Shown here: positions 15,115 through 22,038 of the stretch, one piece after another | Layout of the letters: every line of letters begins with the position of its first letter | Position numbering within the stretch: the first letter of the stretch is position 1 | Origin: a virus | Direction: 5' to 3' (one strand) | DNA length: 51,021 nt | IMG/VR virus record: IMGVR_UViG_3300045413_000082 | Span: 1 to 51,021 of that record | Position numbers and translations under genes: made by a program | The notes under the pieces: model-generated | Databases searched by the model: none | The model's input: the letters and a program-made list of their open reading frames with translations, nothing else | Told to the model about the DNA's origin: nothing

Positions 15115-15123
15115 GTTCACTCC
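15109..15123 (-). other. Orphan copy of the early-gene leader with a lost start codon
   Basis: On the minus strand GGAGTGAACATCAT is followed by A instead of G, so the ATG seen after this leader at 37 and 19479 is ATA here. The frame downstream closes after about ten codons, so it no longer serves a gene. It looks like a relic of an intergenic cassette. Confidence 0.55.
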
Positions 15124-15147
15124 CTGATGTGCCGGTGCCGGAATGAC

Positions 15148-15180
15148 AACGGCCCCGCACACGGTGGTGGCGGGGCCGTT
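15148..15180. terminator. Perfect 11-base-pair hairpin between polymerase and primase genes
   Basis: AACGGCCCCGC (15148-15158) pairs perfectly with GCGGGGCCGTT (15170-15180) across an 11-base loop. There is no T run after it on the plus strand, so termination would be weak or factor-dependent. It could end the polymerase transcript or form part of the primase mRNA leader. Confidence 0.5.
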
Positions 15181-15232
15181 GGGCTGCTGTTCGCAGCTCG
15201 ACCGCCCCGACGACGCAAGGAGTGAACGGTCC

Positions 15233-17668
15233 GTGAAAGCCGCCGGGGTCGATCTCGACACATTTCTATCTGCAGTCTTCGACGGTGTCAATCCGGCGGA
15301 AGAAGCGGTCTGTCTGGCCGACATCCGCCCGGGGCCGCCGACGCCTGACGGCAAACCCGGCCGCGACATCTTCCCCGCCCGTCCGTGGCGGCCCGGGCGC
15401 TCGCGCATCCAAGGCTCGACGTACTACTGCATTTCGACTGTGCGGCCGCAGCCGAAGCTGCAGCGCACGTTGGGCGACGTCGTCAAGACCTACGTCGTTG
15501 TGCTGGACGACGTCGGCACCAAGATCGACGAGAAGAAGTTCGCCGGCAAGCCGTCGCCGCACTACATCCTCGAAACGAGCCCCGGCAATTTCCAGTGGGG
15601 CTACTTCATCGAGCCCAGCGATCCTCTCCGCGCCGCCGGCCTGATCAACGCTCTGGCGGAAGCGAAGGTGAGCCTCATCAAAAAAGGCGACAACCCGAAG
15701 GATGACGTCTGGGCCGGCTGGACCGACAGAGGCGCGAAGGGCCAGAACCGCGTCGTGCGCGTGCCGGGATCGATCAACAAGAAGCACGGACAGAAGTTCG
15801 CCAGCCGCGTCGTCGAATGGTTCCCGGGTGATCGGCGCTGGTCGCTCGATGCTCTGGCCGCCGAATACGGCGTCACGATCTCGGACGCCGCCGCCAACAG
15901 CTCGACCGGTCGCGTCACATGGAAAGGGACGACCACCAACGACCGGGTCTATAACTGGTTGCAGGAGATCGACTACGTCCTCGACGGCCCGAACGCCGAC
16001 GGCTACGCCAGCATCATCTGCCCATGGGCAGACGAGCACACCGACCCTCGCGAAGACGCTCGCTGGGCGGTCGGCGAAGGCCTGACGGGGGCCTTCAATT
16101 GTTTCCATGGTGCCTGCCAGCACCGCCATACACGCGACCTGTTGGAATGGGCCAAGGCCAAGGGCGGCCCCGATTTCAGTGCTGAACAGGCCCGCCATAT
16201 CGAGCGGCTGGGGCAAAAGCTGCTGGCAAGCCTAGGGCCTGCAGGGCGGCCCCGGGGGCGATCCCGGGGGGCCGGCCGGAAGGCCCCGCCCCAGCCCGCC
16301 GGAGGGCCTCCTGACGCTGGCGCGGCAGCGGCCGGCACCGAGGCCGCGCCCGACGTAACATCGCTCCTGACCGAGATACTGGACGGTCTGCCGATAGTAC
16401 AGAGATCGCAACTACCTTCGGTCGAGCGCACCGCCGGCGGCGGCATCAAGATCGAGCAGAAGCCGACGGCCGAGAACGTCGGCTTCGTGGCGGCCGCTGC
16501 CGGCTTCGTGATCCGCAAGAACGAGCTGTCGGGCGAGGTCGAGATCACACACGATGCCGCCCAGCTCGACGTGTTCACGTCGCCGGCCGACCGTCAGCGC
16601 ATCGTGCGCGAGCTGCTGGTGTCAGCATGTCAGAGGAGCGGTATCAACGTCAGGGGCACGCTGCAGTCTTCTCTTGAGGCGCTCGCCGCCGGCAACGGCT
16701 ATCACCCCATCGTCGACTGGGCGACGTCGGCCAAGTGGGACGGCAAGGACAGGATCGCCACCCTCGCACGAACGCTGACGACCAAGGACGAGCCGTGGCG
16801 CGACACCGCCGTCCGTCGCTGGCTGCTGCAAGTCGCGGCCGCCTGCACGAACTGGCAGCGACCTGTGCCGGTGGCGATCCCCTATGTGCTGACGCTGGTC
16901 GGCCCGCAGGGCATCGGCAAGACGTCATGGTTCCGCTCCCTGCTGCCACGCGACGGCGTGCAGACCGAGGCGGCGCTCCATCTCGACAGCATGCGCGCCG
17001 ACGACCAGAAGCGAAAGGTGTTGTCGTCGCCCATCGTCGAGCTGGGCGAGCTGGAGACGACGTTCGGCCGATCAGAGATGGGAGCACTGAAGGCGTTCTT
17101 GTCGAACACCGTCGACCGCTACCGCCTGCCCTACGACCGTGATGTCACTATACGTGTTCGTTGCACGGCGTTCGGTGCGTCGGTGAACGAAACCGAGTTC
17201 CTGTTGGACCCGACCGGAGCGCGGCGCTTCTGGCCGGTCGAGGTCACGCACTGCAACTGGCAGCACGGCCTCGATCTGCAGCAGCTGTGGGCACAGGTGT
17301 TCGAGCTGCTGGCCGCAGGCGAGCGCTGGGTGCCCGATGAGGAGGAGGCGAAGCTGCATGTGGTCGCCGCCGAGCGGCATCGTCACATCACCTACGCCGA
17401 GAGCCTGCTCGACGAGCTGGTGCTGCGGAAGCGGCAGATCGAGGACGATGAGTGGACATTCGCCTCCGCCGCCGAGGTCGGCAAGTACTACCGCCTCGAC
17501 AGCAGCACGGCGAACTGGCGCGCCGTCGGTCGCGCTCTGCGCAAACTGTTCGGCGATCCGGCATCATCGAACGGCAAGCGCGGATGGCGTGTGCCGATCC
17601 GCAAGCATGAGTTCTCGCAGGGCTACATCGCTTTCACCGGCGCACCCAAGCTGCAGGTCGTGAAATGA
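15233..17668 (+). CDS. Primase-helicase: prim-pol domain plus VapE/D5-like ATPase, 811 aa
   Basis: The N-terminal ~185 residues resemble RepB-type archaeo-eukaryotic primases: VVLD92-D93 (metal-binding), S-P-H110-Y and RVPGSIN (176-182). Residues ~262-296 have cysteine/histidine pairs (ICPWADEH, CFHGACQHRH) that may bind zinc. A disordered G/P/A linker (~335-375) precedes a VapE-type helicase with Walker A GPQGIGKT (557-564), Walker B PIVELGELE and the sensor-like F-G-A-S-V-N-E. GTG 15233 is chosen because AAGGAGTGAAC (15217-15227) lies 5 bases upstream. It would make primers and unwind the fork. Confidence 0.88.
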   Translation: MKAAGVDLDTFLSAVFDGVNPAEEAVCLADIRPGPPTPDGKPGRDIFPARPWRPGRSRIQGSTYYCISTVRPQPKLQRTLGDVVKTYVVVLDDVGTKIDEKKFAGKPSPHYILETSPGNFQWGYFIEPSDPLRAAGLINALAEAKVSLIKKGDNPKDDVWAGWTDRGAKGQNRVVRVPGSINKKHGQKFASRVVEWFPGDRRWSLDALAAEYGVTISDAAANSSTGRVTWKGTTTNDRVYNWLQEIDYVLDGPNADGYASIICPWADEHTDPREDARWAVGEGLTGAFNCFHGACQHRHTRDLLEWAKAKGGPDFSAEQARHIERLGQKLLASLGPAGRPRGRSRGAGRKAPPQPAGGPPDAGAAAAGTEAAPDVTSLLTEILDGLPIVQRSQLPSVERTAGGGIKIEQKPTAENVGFVAAAAGFVIRKNELSGEVEITHDAAQLDVFTSPADRQRIVRELLVSACQRSGINVRGTLQSSLEALAAGNGYHPIVDWATSAKWDGKDRIATLARTLTTKDEPWRDTAVRRWLLQVAAACTNWQRPVPVAIPYVLTLVGPQGIGKTSWFRSLLPRDGVQTEAALHLDSMRADDQKRKVLSSPIVELGELETTFGRSEMGALKAFLSNTVDRYRLPYDRDVTIRVRCTAFGASVNETEFLLDPTGARRFWPVEVTHCNWQHGLDLQQLWAQVFELLAAGERWVPDEEEAKLHVVAAERHRHITYAESLLDELVLRKRQIEDDEWTFASAAEVGKYYRLDSSTANWRAVGRALRKLFGDPASSNGKRGWRVPIRKHEFSQGYIAFTGAPKLQVVK

Positions 17669-18036
17669 AACCTCACTACGACGACATCGTGAAGGCCGCC
17701 AAGACGCCGCCGCTCTGGTGGGACGAGAACGGCACCCCGCGCTTCGCGGAGTTCGAGCCGACGATGTGCGCCAACGTCTACGCCAAGCAGGCAATGTTGA
17801 TGCAGGTCGTCTGCCCTCGCTGCCGCGCGACATGCGACGTGGTGGTGTCCTGCGAACAGACCGATCTCGACATCCAGTCTGACCTCGCGGCCCGCGATGT
17901 CGGCGGCCTGTACGGACTGCTACCACATTTCGGCCACTGCCCATATCCGTACCGTCCTGAGCTGATCGCCGTCCGCTCGATCTGGCGGCGCATCGACACG
18001 ATGGTGTGGCGGCGGCTCTATCCGAGGGAGAAGTGA
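17665..18036 (+). CDS. Zinc-ribbon-like conserved phage protein, 123 aa
   Basis: Contains CPRCRATCDVVVSC (residues ~51-64) and a later H-F-G-H-C, enough for one zinc site. The start overlaps the primase stop as ATGA, so it is translationally coupled to the primase-helicase. Similar small cysteine proteins follow replication genes in other phages. The function is unknown. Confidence 0.65.
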   Translation: MKPHYDDIVKAAKTPPLWWDENGTPRFAEFEPTMCANVYAKQAMLMQVVCPRCRATCDVVVSCEQTDLDIQSDLAARDVGGLYGLLPHFGHCPYPYRPELIAVRSIWRRIDTMVWRRLYPREK

Positions 18037-18038
18037 AG

Positions 18039-18464
18039 ATGCTGGACATACTGGAGTTCACCGCGATGTGCATCGCAGCACGCAACCTGATCAATATATT
18101 CGGACGGAAGGAAGCGACCAGCGAGTACAGTAAACAGCCATATAGCACCTTTGGCTTGTCGGTGGGGGCGCAAGCGGCCACTCCAGAAATCCCGAGCGAG
18201 CTGGCGGACGCCATGCTAGAGGACAGCATCAAGGGCGCGCTGGCTGAGTGGTTCGACTGGATGAACAAGCGCAAACCGAACGCAGTCGCCATCGTGTGGC
18301 GCGTGTTGCCTACCGTGACGACGTACAGCGACGACGGGCCGCCTCACACAGCCATCCTTCGTTTCAGGGCCCATCTGTTGACGCAGGCCGAGGTCGACGC
18401 CGGGCCGACCGAGGCGAAACCCGCTGAAAACCCCCAGACGGGGCCGCTTGACAGCAAGAAGTGA
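18039..18464 (+). CDS. Hypothetical protein, 141 aa
   Basis: Begins two bases after the upstream stop; GGGAGAAG precedes ATG 18039. Mostly helical in the first half (residues ~60-85 acidic), with an extended proline-rich C-terminus. The end of this gene contains a promoter for the next. No family is recognised. Confidence 0.65.
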   Translation: MLDILEFTAMCIAARNLINIFGRKEATSEYSKQPYSTFGLSVGAQAATPEIPSELADAMLEDSIKGALAEWFDWMNKRKPNAVAIVWRVLPTVTTYSDDGPPHTAILRFRAHLLTQAEVDAGPTEAKPAENPQTGPLDSKK

Positions 18465-18476
18465 ACTTACCATAAT
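18448..18476 (+). promoter_or_regulatory. Sigma70-like promoter (TTGACA-17-CATAAT)
   Basis: A perfect TTGACA (18448-18453), a 17-base spacer and CATAAT (18471-18476). The -10 is inside an 11-base palindrome ACCATAATGGT (18469-18479), a possible operator. It lies partly in the coding end of the upstream gene and drives the DUF932 gene. Confidence 0.65.
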
Positions 18477-18483
18477 GGTGGAA

Positions 18484-18501
18484 CCTGCCAATTCCGGCAG
18501 G
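18484..18501 (+). other. Small hairpin at the predicted 5' end of the DUF932 mRNA
   Basis: CCTGCC (18484-18489) pairs with GGCAGG (18496-18501) across AATTCC. The stem begins within a few bases of the expected transcription start, a position where hairpins protect mRNAs from decay. Confidence 0.45.
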
Positions 18502-18516
18502 ATGAAGGAGTGAACA

Positions 18517-19323
18517 ATGCCTTTCGACAATCCCGCCATCGGCATGACCAACGAGCAGATCATGAAGGTCGCGCCGTCGGTCTTCGCCACGGGCCCCGCG
18601 CCCGACGTGTCGGAGAAGTACAGCTACCTGCCGACCTACACCGTGCTCGACCAGCTCCGCTCCGGCGGCATGGTCGTCGCCTCCGCCCGACAGGGCTTCG
18701 TCAAGGCGGTCAGCGGCCGCGCCTACGCGATCCACGAGCTGCGCTTCCAGAAGGCCGGCAGCGACATCGCCAACCGGACGAAGGAGCTGGGCATGCTGAC
18801 GCCCGAGCTGATCCTCCGCAACAGCCACAACCGTACGTCGGGCTTCGGCCTGCAGTCAGGCTTCCGCCGCCTGATCTGCATGAACGGCGCGACCGTGGTC
18901 GACGCCAGCCTCGGCGTCCGGCTGCGGCACTACAGGTGCGACCCCAGCCGCGCGACCGACGCCGCGTTCGAGATCATCGAGAACTTCGGCCGCGTCGTCG
19001 ACAAGGCCGCGTCGTGGCAGAAGGTCATGCTGACCGGCGACCAGCGCGTGGCGCTGGCGCGGAAGGCCGTCGAGATCAGGGGCACCTCGCTCGCCATCGA
19101 ACCCGGCGAGATGCTGGCGGCCCGTCGTTCGATGGACGAGCGCGACGACCTGTGGTCGACGTTCAACGTCCTGCAGGAGAACCTGACCAACGGCGGCACC
19201 GAGGGCCGCAACGCCAAGAACGGCGTCCGTCGCCTGCGGGGGATCAAGTCCCTCGCCGTCGATGCGGACATGAACCGCAAGCTGTGGACGGCCGCTGCGG
19301 AGTTCGCTACCGCCGTCGCCTGA
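18517..19323 (+). CDS. DUF932 (phage/plasmid-like) protein, 268 aa
   Basis: Matches the DUF932 family: the C-terminal signature WSTFNVLQENLTNGG, then VRRLRGIKSLAVDADMNRKLW, is typical. The family is common on plasmids, prophages and lytic phages, its biochemical role is unknown, and no catalytic motif is visible. ATG 18517 follows GGAGTGAAC (18507-18515). It has its own strong promoter and is followed by a terminator, so it is a one-gene unit, likely highly expressed. The stop is in the recurrent CCTGATCGTCAAC (19319-19331). Confidence 0.8.
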   Translation: MPFDNPAIGMTNEQIMKVAPSVFATGPAPDVSEKYSYLPTYTVLDQLRSGGMVVASARQGFVKAVSGRAYAIHELRFQKAGSDIANRTKELGMLTPELILRNSHNRTSGFGLQSGFRRLICMNGATVVDASLGVRLRHYRCDPSRATDAAFEIIENFGRVVDKAASWQKVMLTGDQRVALARKAVEIRGTSLAIEPGEMLAARRSMDERDDLWSTFNVLQENLTNGGTEGRNAKNGVRRLRGIKSLAVDADMNRKLWTAAAEFATAVA

Positions 19324-19385
19324 TCGTCAACGAGATGCCCCCGGCGCGCTCCGCAAGAGAGCATTATGCGCCGGGGCTACCGGGG

Positions 19386-19421
19386 ATCGCCGGCAGGGAT
19401 GTAGCCCTCTCTGCCGGCGAT
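19386..19421 (+). terminator. Intrinsic terminator after the DUF932 gene
   Basis: ATCGCCGGCAG (19386-19396) pairs perfectly with CTGCCGGCGAT (19411-19421); three further inner pairs leave an 8-base loop. TTGCGTTTG follows, a T-rich tail. It sits 60 bases after the DUF932 stop and directly before the next promoter. Confidence 0.75.
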
Positions 19422-19450
19422 TTGCGTTTGTCCCATAGATGTGCTATTAT
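19422..19450 (+). promoter_or_regulatory. Sigma70-like promoter (TTGCGT-17-TATTAT)
   Basis: TTGCGT (19422-19427) and TATTAT (19445-19450) are 17 bases apart. The -35 box begins in the T-rich tail of the preceding terminator. GGAGTGAAC (19467-19475) and ATG 19479 follow. Confidence 0.6.
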
Positions 19451-19478
19451 GGTCGCGTTGCAACATGGAGTGAACATC

Positions 19479-19781
19479 ATGCAACCCGATGATCTGGCAA
19501 TTCCCGCGTTTCTCCGTCGCCCGTCCGACGGCAAGAAGTTTCGCGCCCCGCGCTGGCGCAAGCTGGTCGCTTCCCGGCCGGAGGGCGAGCGGTGGGCCAC
19601 CGCCAGCCGGTGGGAGGTCTTCATCGACAACGACGTTCCCAAGCTGGCGGTCGGCCAGCGCCTCGTGTGGGTGGTCGAGGGTCGCAAGTGGGCGCGGTTG
19701 CACGACAGCGAGCAGCAGGTCAAGATCGGGATGCGCGACTGGCTGCGCATCAAGGCCGACGCCCGACAGGTGCAGGCATGA
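19479..19781 (+). CDS. Hypothetical protein, 100 aa
   Basis: A small basic, tryptophan-containing protein with no recognised domain. The start is fixed by the exact cassette GGAGTGAACATCATG, identical to the one serving the first gene of the window. It is coupled to the next gene by ATGA. Confidence 0.7.
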   Translation: MQPDDLAIPAFLRRPSDGKKFRAPRWRKLVASRPEGERWATASRWEVFIDNDVPKLAVGQRLVWVVEGRKWARLHDSEQQVKIGMRDWLRIKADARQVQA

Positions 19782-20281
19782 GTGACCCCGTCACCTACGC
19801 CGACGTCAACGCGGCGTGGTCACCAGTACTGCCGCTGCCGCCGATCACCGGCAAGGAGACGGCGCGGATATTCCGTAAAGTTCTGCGCGGGTTCAGTTGG
19901 CCTCGCGGCGAACGTCTTCCCTTGTGGGCGCGCCGAGCAGTGAGAACGTGGGCCGCGCCCAGAGGCACTGATGGTCCGCTCGGCCCCGGGCTGCCACGGA
20001 TGATCCACGATGCCTCGCATCTGGTCTTCAAGAAGTTGCATCCGACGTTCAGGCTCCACAGCGTTGCGCACGCCAAGCTGGAGCTGAAGATGATCCAGCA
20101 TGTGCTGGCGAAAGGCTGGCATGTGCCGAAGCCCAAGAAGCCGTCGCCTACGACGGACGAGCGGCGGGCCACCCGACTGGCGTCGCTTCAGGGGCGGCGC
20201 AAGCGCTGGCTGTCGAAGCAGAAGCGGGCGACGACGGCGTTGCGCAAGCTGGATCGGGCGATCAGGCGGCTCGCCGTCTAG
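19778..20281 (+). CDS. Conserved phage protein with His-rich motif, 167 aa
   Basis: The central segment MIHDASHLVFKKLHP followed by LHSVAHAKLE (residues ~70-105) has regularly spaced histidines, a pattern I recall from hypothetical proteins of alphaproteobacterial phages. It could form a metal site. The C-terminal ~60 residues are highly basic (RRKRWLSKQKR), suggesting nucleic-acid binding. The TAG stop shares CTAG with the stop of the opposing Rz1 gene. Confidence 0.65.
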   Translation: MSDPVTYADVNAAWSPVLPLPPITGKETARIFRKVLRGFSWPRGERLPLWARRAVRTWAAPRGTDGPLGPGLPRMIHDASHLVFKKLHPTFRLHSVAHAKLELKMIQHVLAKGWHVPKPKKPSPTTDERRATRLASLQGRRKRWLSKQKRATTALRKLDRAIRRLAV

Positions 20282-20538
20282 TCGAACCACTCCACCAGCC
20301 GGCGCTGGCGCGCCGCGCACTCCCTGAACTTCACGGCGAGGTCGACAAAGGCCTCGCCGTTTTCATTCAACGTCTTGGCCGGATCGGGCCGTACAGGCTC
20401 ATCGCACAGGAGGAGCAGGCTTGCGTCCGGCCGGACCTTGGTCGCGACCGGCACCTCCGTCGAGAACCCGAGACACGCCGTCGATAGTGGCGCGATACAC
20501 AGGATCGGTAACACACGGCCCACCGCTCGACTGAACAT
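20278..20538 (-). CDS. Rz1: Outer-membrane spanin lipoprotein (Rz1-like), 86 aa
   Basis: A signal sequence ends in the lipobox LSTAC22, so the mature protein would be a ~65-residue outer-membrane lipoprotein. It overlaps the Rz gene out of frame by 140 bases, the classical Rz/Rz1 arrangement. GGAG lies 9 bases before its ATG on the minus strand. It is less proline-rich than lambda Rz1. With Rz it would fuse inner and outer membranes in the last step of lysis. Confidence 0.85.
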   Translation of the reverse strand: MFSRAVGRVLPILCIAPLSTACLGFSTEVPVATKVRPDASLLLLCDEPVRPDPAKTLNENGEAFVDLAVKFRECAARQRRLVEWFD

Positions 20539-20800
20539 AGCGTATCTCCGTCTTGGTGGCGACGCCGAGCGCGCCGATGGTCTTCACTTCTTCCGTCAAC
20601 TGGTTGAGTTGCTCGCGGGATTTCTCGGCGGCCTCCCGCGTGATCCGCAGTGTCTCTCGCGCCAAGCCCTCCTTGAAGGTGGAGAAGGCCAGCTGCTCCT
20701 CGTGCAGGTCGTCCTGCGCCCACGACAGCCGCAGCGTCTGCACCCCGAGAGCGAGGGCGAGCGCCGCCAGCCCGATCAGCGGCAGAGGGATGCCGAACAT
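20399..20800 (-). CDS. Rz: Inner-membrane spanin (Rz-like), 133 aa
   Basis: One N-terminal membrane segment (IPLPLIGLAALALALGV, residues ~4-20), then a charged helical periplasmic domain (~25-85) expected to form a coiled coil, as in lambda Rz. A C-terminal CVTDPVYRATIDGVSRVLD follows. ATG 20800 is chosen because it shares TGATG with the stop of the preceding 43-residue membrane gene, and the longer open frame upstream lacks a signal. It is a partner of Rz1. Confidence 0.85.
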   Translation of the reverse strand: MFGIPLPLIGLAALALALGVQTLRLSWAQDDLHEEQLAFSTFKEGLARETLRITREAAEKSREQLNQLTEEVKTIGALGVATKTEIRYVQSSGGPCVTDPVYRATIDGVSRVLDGGAGRDQGPAGRKPAPPVR

Positions 20801-20931
20801 CAGCGGACCATCGCTATGATCGCCACGACAGCGGCGGCGAAGATGACGACCGCCGCCACGGTGTGGTTCTCGACCCACATCGTCGCCTCTTCAATGGCGT
20901 CCACGATCCAGTAGCCGATTGCCTTCATCAT
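20800..20931 (-). CDS. Tiny one-span membrane protein, 43 aa; candidate holin or pinholin
   Basis: An open frame from ATG 20931 to TGA at 20800 encodes an amphipathic start (MMKAIGYWIVDAIEEATMWVENH) followed by one clean membrane span (TVAAVVIFAAAVVAIIAMV) and a final arginine. It overlaps the lysozyme stop (ATGA) and the Rz start (TGATG), so it is embedded in the coupled lysis chain and very unlikely to be chance. By size and place it could be a holin, antiholin or lysis regulator. Confidence 0.7.
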   Translation of the reverse strand: MMKAIGYWIVDAIEEATMWVENHTVAAVVIFAAAVVAIIAMVR

Positions 20932-21365
20932 GTGATCCTCGGCTCGAAAGCCGCTCCCCTGAACTGCTCACGCTCGCCGTTGCGGCGGCTGGTGATCTCG
21001 GGTGGGATATGCCAGCGGTCAAACTGCGCCGCCGCTCCGGCCATGTCGCCGTCATTGATGCGCTTCAGCATCGTCGAGGTCAAGAAGGCGTTGACGCCCA
21101 CGTTGAACGCGAAGCTGACGAGGGCATCGAAGGCGTGCTGCGGTATGGGAACCTTCACCCCTTTGTCGACGGCCTGCTCGAACCTGTCGAGGTTGCGCCG
21201 CAGGTCATCTTCTGCCTTCTGCTGCGTGATCGGCGGGCCGTTAGGCACGACGCCGACTGTGTTGCCATAGCCGTCTGTCCATATCCCAACGGTGTCGCGG
21301 TACGGCTTCAGCCGGCAGCCCTCGCGGCCGATCAGGAGCTGCAGCCCCTGATCGCTCGTCTTCAC
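20928..21365 (-). CDS. GH24 lysozyme endolysin, 145 aa
   Basis: A T4/P22-type lysozyme that cleaves the glycan of peptidoglycan. The catalytic E-8-D-5-T triad is exact: E15, D24, T30 in LLIGREGCRLKPYRDTVG-x-x-T. The N-terminus has no signal or anchor, so export would need a holin. GTG 21365 is chosen because it overlaps the upstream stop as GTGA; the longer frame is the shadow of the upstream gene. It ends in ATGA with the small membrane gene. Confidence 0.92.
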   Translation of the reverse strand: MKTSDQGLQLLIGREGCRLKPYRDTVGIWTDGYGNTVGVVPNGPPITQQKAEDDLRRNLDRFEQAVDKGVKVPIPQHAFDALVSFAFNVGVNAFLTSTMLKRINDGDMAGAAAQFDRWHIPPEITSRRNGEREQFRGAAFEPRIT

Positions 21366-21691
21366 CGGAACACCGCATAGCCGATGACGATGATGGCGAA
21401 GACCAGCCATCCCTTCTCGCCGCAGCGGTCCTTGGTGACGGCGCGCACGAACATCGCCATGCCGACGATGGTGACGGCGCGGCACGCGGCCACCGCCTGA
21501 ACGGCCCAGTCCGGCCATGCGTTCATGCCGACGAACTCAGGCACCGTCTCGCGCACAAGCGAAGCCGTAACCATCACCATGATCGCCGCCAGCACCTCCT
21601 TCCGCTGCGAGCGCGGCCAGTGCCACACGCTGACAGCCAGCATCAGGAGGCAGGCCGCGAACATGGCCCGCACGAAATCGAGAGGTGTCAT
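21362..21691 (-). CDS. Four-span membrane protein of the lysis cassette, 109 aa
   Basis: Four hydrophobic segments: ~7-23, ~31-46, ~63-85 and ~95-108. It is coupled by ATGA to the membrane gene before it and by GTGA to the lysozyme after it. A holin role is likely from position, but two other multi-span proteins in the cassette compete for that label. Confidence 0.7.
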   Translation of the reverse strand: MTPLDFVRAMFAACLLMLAVSVWHWPRSQRKEVLAAIMVMVTASLVRETVPEFVGMNAWPDWAVQAVAACRAVTIVGMAMFVRAVTKDRCGEKGWLVFAIIVIGYAVFR

Positions 21692-22038
21692 TGCTTGCTC
21701 CTGTAGGCTTCGACGAGAGACGCCGTCGCTTCCTCGACCGGCGGTATGTGGGCTCCGATCTTGCCTGCCTTCTTGCAATCTCGGAAAACCTGTTCGGTCA
21801 CGATGGTCAGCGACAGCGTCAGAAGGTAGATGCCGATGCAGCCTAGGACGTTGAATTGAGGAGTGAACACCAGACAGAGAGCACCCATGATCGCGAACAT
21901 GCGACCCCAGCGGCCGAGCCGCGTCTTCGGGGCGGCGAGCTGGAACAGCCGCATCAGGAGGAACGTACCTATGCCAACGAGCGGTCCCCAATACCACCAG
22001 CCTAGGCCGTTGATGAAGTCCCACAGGAATTGGTTCAT
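21688..22038 (-). CDS. Membrane protein of the lysis cassette, 116 aa
   Basis: Hydrophobic stretches at ~15-35 (YWGPLVGIGTFLLM) and ~46-80 (FAIMGALCLVF, then VLGCIGIYLLTLSLTIV) suggest two or three spans. A charged C-terminal tail of ~35 residues is probably cytoplasmic. It is coupled by ATGA on both sides. The role is unknown: holin, antiholin or superinfection exclusion. Confidence 0.7.
   Translation of the reverse strand: MNQFLWDFINGLGWWYWGPLVGIGTFLLMRLFQLAAPKTRLGRWGRMFAIMGALCLVFTPQFNVLGCIGIYLLTLSLTIVTEQVFRDCKKAGKIGAHIPPVEEATASLVEAYRSKQ

Noticed and set aside
16228-16275. Very GC-rich near-palindrome (GGCCCCGGG ... CCCGGGGGGCC) as a possible structure or origin
   Set aside because: It codes for the G/P/R-rich linker of the primase-helicase and the arms do not match exactly; probably a by-product of codon bias.
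21860-21868. GGAGTGAAC on the plus strand inside a minus-strand membrane gene
   Set aside because: No usable plus-strand frame follows it; one chance copy of a 9-base motif in 51 kb is not surprising.
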